Assembly: GCA_949152475.1 (NCBI GenBank)
Contig: OX424564.1
Span: forward strand, 3,286,001 to 3,350,000
Direction: 5' to 3'
DNA length: 64,000 nucleotides
Origin: Terebella lapidaria
Taxonomy: Eukaryota > Annelida > Polychaeta > Terebellida > Terebellidae
The notes beneath the pieces are model-generated. The model was given only the letters and a program-made list of their open reading frames with translations. It was not told where the DNA came from and did not search any database. Shown here in pieces: positions 61,995 to 64,000 of this stretch. The position numbers were made by a program, and so were the translations under genes. Each line of letters opens with the position of its first letter. Position 1 is the first letter of the stretch.

Positions 61995-62335
61995 TTTTCT
62001 AACTCATACGTATGAGATAGTATCTCATACGTATGAGTTACTAAGTCATACGTATGAAATAAAAAGTCATACGTATGAGATAAAAAGTCATACGTTTGAG
62101 ATACTAAGTCATACGTATAAGCAGAAATACATAACGATCTGGTATAAGATAATAAGTCATACGTATGAGTTACTATCTCATACGTATGAGATAATAAGTC
62201 ATACGTATGAGATACTAAGTCATACATATGAGATAGTATCTCATACATATGAAATAAGTTAGTATCTCATACGTATGACTTAGTATCTCCTACGTATGAG
62301 TTAGTATCTCATACGTATGTCATAGTATCTCCTAC
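61995..62335. repeat. Minisatellite of self-complementary CTCATACGTATGAG units
   Basis: About 18-20 copies of the 14-bp palindrome (and variants such as 'gtcatacgtatgac') joined by short linkers 'atagtat', 'ataaaaa', 'ttactaa'. Because each unit is its own reverse complement, both strands show open frames reading SHTYEI or SHTYDL repeats. It abuts the right inverted-repeat arm. Confidence 0.92.
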
Positions 62336-63450
62336 TAGTCTACTGTATTTAGGGTTTGGGGTAGACATTTGGGTGTCAAAGCTGAATTTTTGCACAGTGA
62401 CTCTGGAGCCCATATAGATAACCCACAAAAAAGTCCCCATCAATCCCATGGGGGGTTTTCCCAAAAATCCAAGATGGCCGCCATTTATACGCGAAATAGC
62501 TTAAAATTGACCTAGCGAGTTACCTACTGCACCTACGATGGTGATTTTAGTGTCTACACCCATGTTTTCTGACCCAAGGAATCTGATGGTGATATTGCAG
62601 AGTCTCTGTGACGGTTGGTTGTTTCAAAATCCAACATGGCTGCCACGAAAACCCGGGAAATTCGTAAAATCACGTTTCCAGCTATATTTCAGCGGCTTTG
62701 GCAGATAGAAGCAGAATTTTGGTGTCTACCCGCATGTTTTATGATCTAAGGAATCCAATGGTGATACTGCTGAGTCTATGTGACTGTTGGTTGTTTCAAA
62801 ATCCAAAATGGCTGCCATAAAAACCCGGTAAATTCGTAAAATCACGTTTCCAGCTATATTTCAGCTGCTATGGCAGATAGAAGCAAAATTTTGGTGTCTA
62901 CCACCCCGTTTTCTGACCTGAGGAATCAAAATGTGATAATGTTGAGTCTGTGTGACTGTTGGTTGTTTCAAAATCCAAAATGGTCACAACAAAACCCCGT
63001 AGAATTCGAAAAATCATGTTTCCAGCTATATTCCAGCTTCTATGGCAGATTGAGGCAACATTTTGGTGTCTACCCCCATATTTTCTGACCCAAGGAATAC
63101 AGTGGTGATAATGCCGTGTCTCTGTAACTGTTGGTTGCCACAGAAATGAATATGACTGCCATCAAAATCTGTGAACTTTTTTTTTCACAAACCCCGTTTC
63201 GACTATATATCAGCTTCTGTGGGAGATAAAAGATTTTGGTGTCTATATCTATGATTTACCCAGTGAAAGAAATACGAGCACCAGTGGACCCATATTCAAC
63301 TAACAAGTTGAAAATGCTACATAATCTCTGTAAACTCATAAATTGAAGTTTAAAACCAACACAGACATTGGCTCACTACAATTTATTGATGTGACATAAT
63401 GACAATCACAGTGCCGAATTGAATTTGCAGGAATGTGGATGGACTGCATC
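62336..63450. repeat. Right arm of the long inverted repeat
   Basis: Reverse complement of 1-1115, with the same ~172-bp internal units. The inner end is immediately next to the palindromic minisatellite. Whether the homology continues past 63450 cannot be seen, because the other arm starts at the window edge. Confidence 0.95.
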
Positions 63451-63761
63451 TTAGCAGAGCCATTTGCTCAAGAGAGACAACTCAGTTTTTCATGACTGAA
63501 AGTAGCAATCATCTGTTCGGTAGTAGTTTGGAATAAGTCCACAATTTTGATGAATAATTGCTGGTCACGATGCAATGTTTTTTTTATTTACAAAGAGGCT
63601 TCGTTACGAATGACCACAGCTGTGTGAATGGTGTCTGCTCAGCACGGCAAAGAGTTTTGATGATCTCTTGTCATATTCACAAACAGGGAGAGTAGATTAT
63701 TGCTTATTTATGAGAGGCAAAGCATGTCAAAATTCTTGATGGAGCATGCTTGCATGTACTT

Positions 63762-64000
63762 CTAAAGCAGATCATTGCACGACAAGAACTCCTCCACAAT
63801 GGATCTCAGCTCATCCACATCCACAACTCTCACCCACAATGATACCGTAAGCAAGTGGCTCTGCTGAGATCCCTTCAACAACCCGCATGTTCCTGTAAGT
63901 TCAGTTTTGATATGGCAAATAGTTTGAGCGCATTGATTTCAGAGGGGAACTACTACCTTGAAATCTCCCAAATGTCGGCTCAGATCGTGCTGCTGTTCCA
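63762..64000 (-). CDS. Possible two 3' exons of an unrecognised gene
   Basis: On the minus strand, a frame from the window edge to 63957 ends FGRFQ plus one base before donor GTAGTA. After a 64-bp gap the acceptor 'acttacag' opens an exon at 63892 in matching phase. That exon reads TCGLLKGSQQSHLLTVSLWV, then VDVDELRSIVEEFLSCND, and stops TAG at 63762-63764. Phase agreement, a plausible amphipathic C-terminus and consensus junctions support it. I recognise no family and the intron is very short. Confidence 0.35.

Noticed and set aside
61900-62262. Open frame of SHTYEI repeats (also on the other strand)
   Set aside because: Produced by the palindromic minisatellite. Being open on both strands with the same peptide pattern is explained by self-complementary units.

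Overview
This is animal nuclear DNA: intron-split genes with GT/AG junctions, non-LTR and LTR retrotransposons, tRNA-derived repeats and many minisatellites. It is probably a marine invertebrate. The secreted Kunitz proteins carrying poly-Gly, Ser/Lys and Ser/Arg/Asn blocks resemble extracellular or shell-matrix proteins of lophotrochozoans, especially molluscs, but nothing in the window fixes the phylum (amphioxus or a brachiopod cannot be excluded).

Layout. 1-1115 and 62336-63450 are the two arms of an inverted repeat that looks identical wherever I compared it, about 61.2 kb apart and made of ~172-bp units. Inside the left arm lie a 5'-truncated LINE (1.1-2.3 kb), a ~42-bp minisatellite (2.3-3.1 kb) and six 3' exons of a membrane-dipeptidase-like gene (3.3-5.3 kb, +). 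5.3-14 kb is repeat-rich: a hairpin MITE, a miniature LTR element whose terminal repeats contain a tRNA-like sequence, and a solo LTR split by a palindromic foldback element. 14.1-17.6 kb (+) holds a CUB-like/LDLa/transmembrane gene. 19.9-25.6 kb (-) and 30.1-51.8 kb (-) hold two paralogous genes for secreted proteins. Each has a signal peptide and three pairs of cysteine-rich Kunitz-like domains separated by low-complexity exons. The first intron of the second gene contains a LINE fragment and a Gypsy element with both LTRs (42.8-51.4 kb). 53-62 kb is repeats plus a second Gypsy element (about 54.9-59.8 kb). Two possible 3' exons of an unrecognised minus-strand gene lie at the right edge.

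The main result is the pair of Kunitz/low-complexity genes. By reading splice sites by hand I get complete coding sequences of 701 and 672 codons before the stop, with every intron in phase 1. The domain exons of each class are of nearly constant length (KA 159 or 165 nt, KB 189 nt), and both totals divide by three. Both proteins use two Kunitz variants that always occur in the same order: an 8-Cys form (KA), then a 10-Cys form (KB). The linkers differ between paralogues: poly-Gly, Ser/Lys and a Thr/Pro mucin-like tail in one, Ser/Arg/Asn repeats in the other. This suggests modular secreted matrix or adhesive proteins that evolve by exon duplication. Their function is inference.

All readings are by eye. 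Species, expression and homology to named families were not tested by search.
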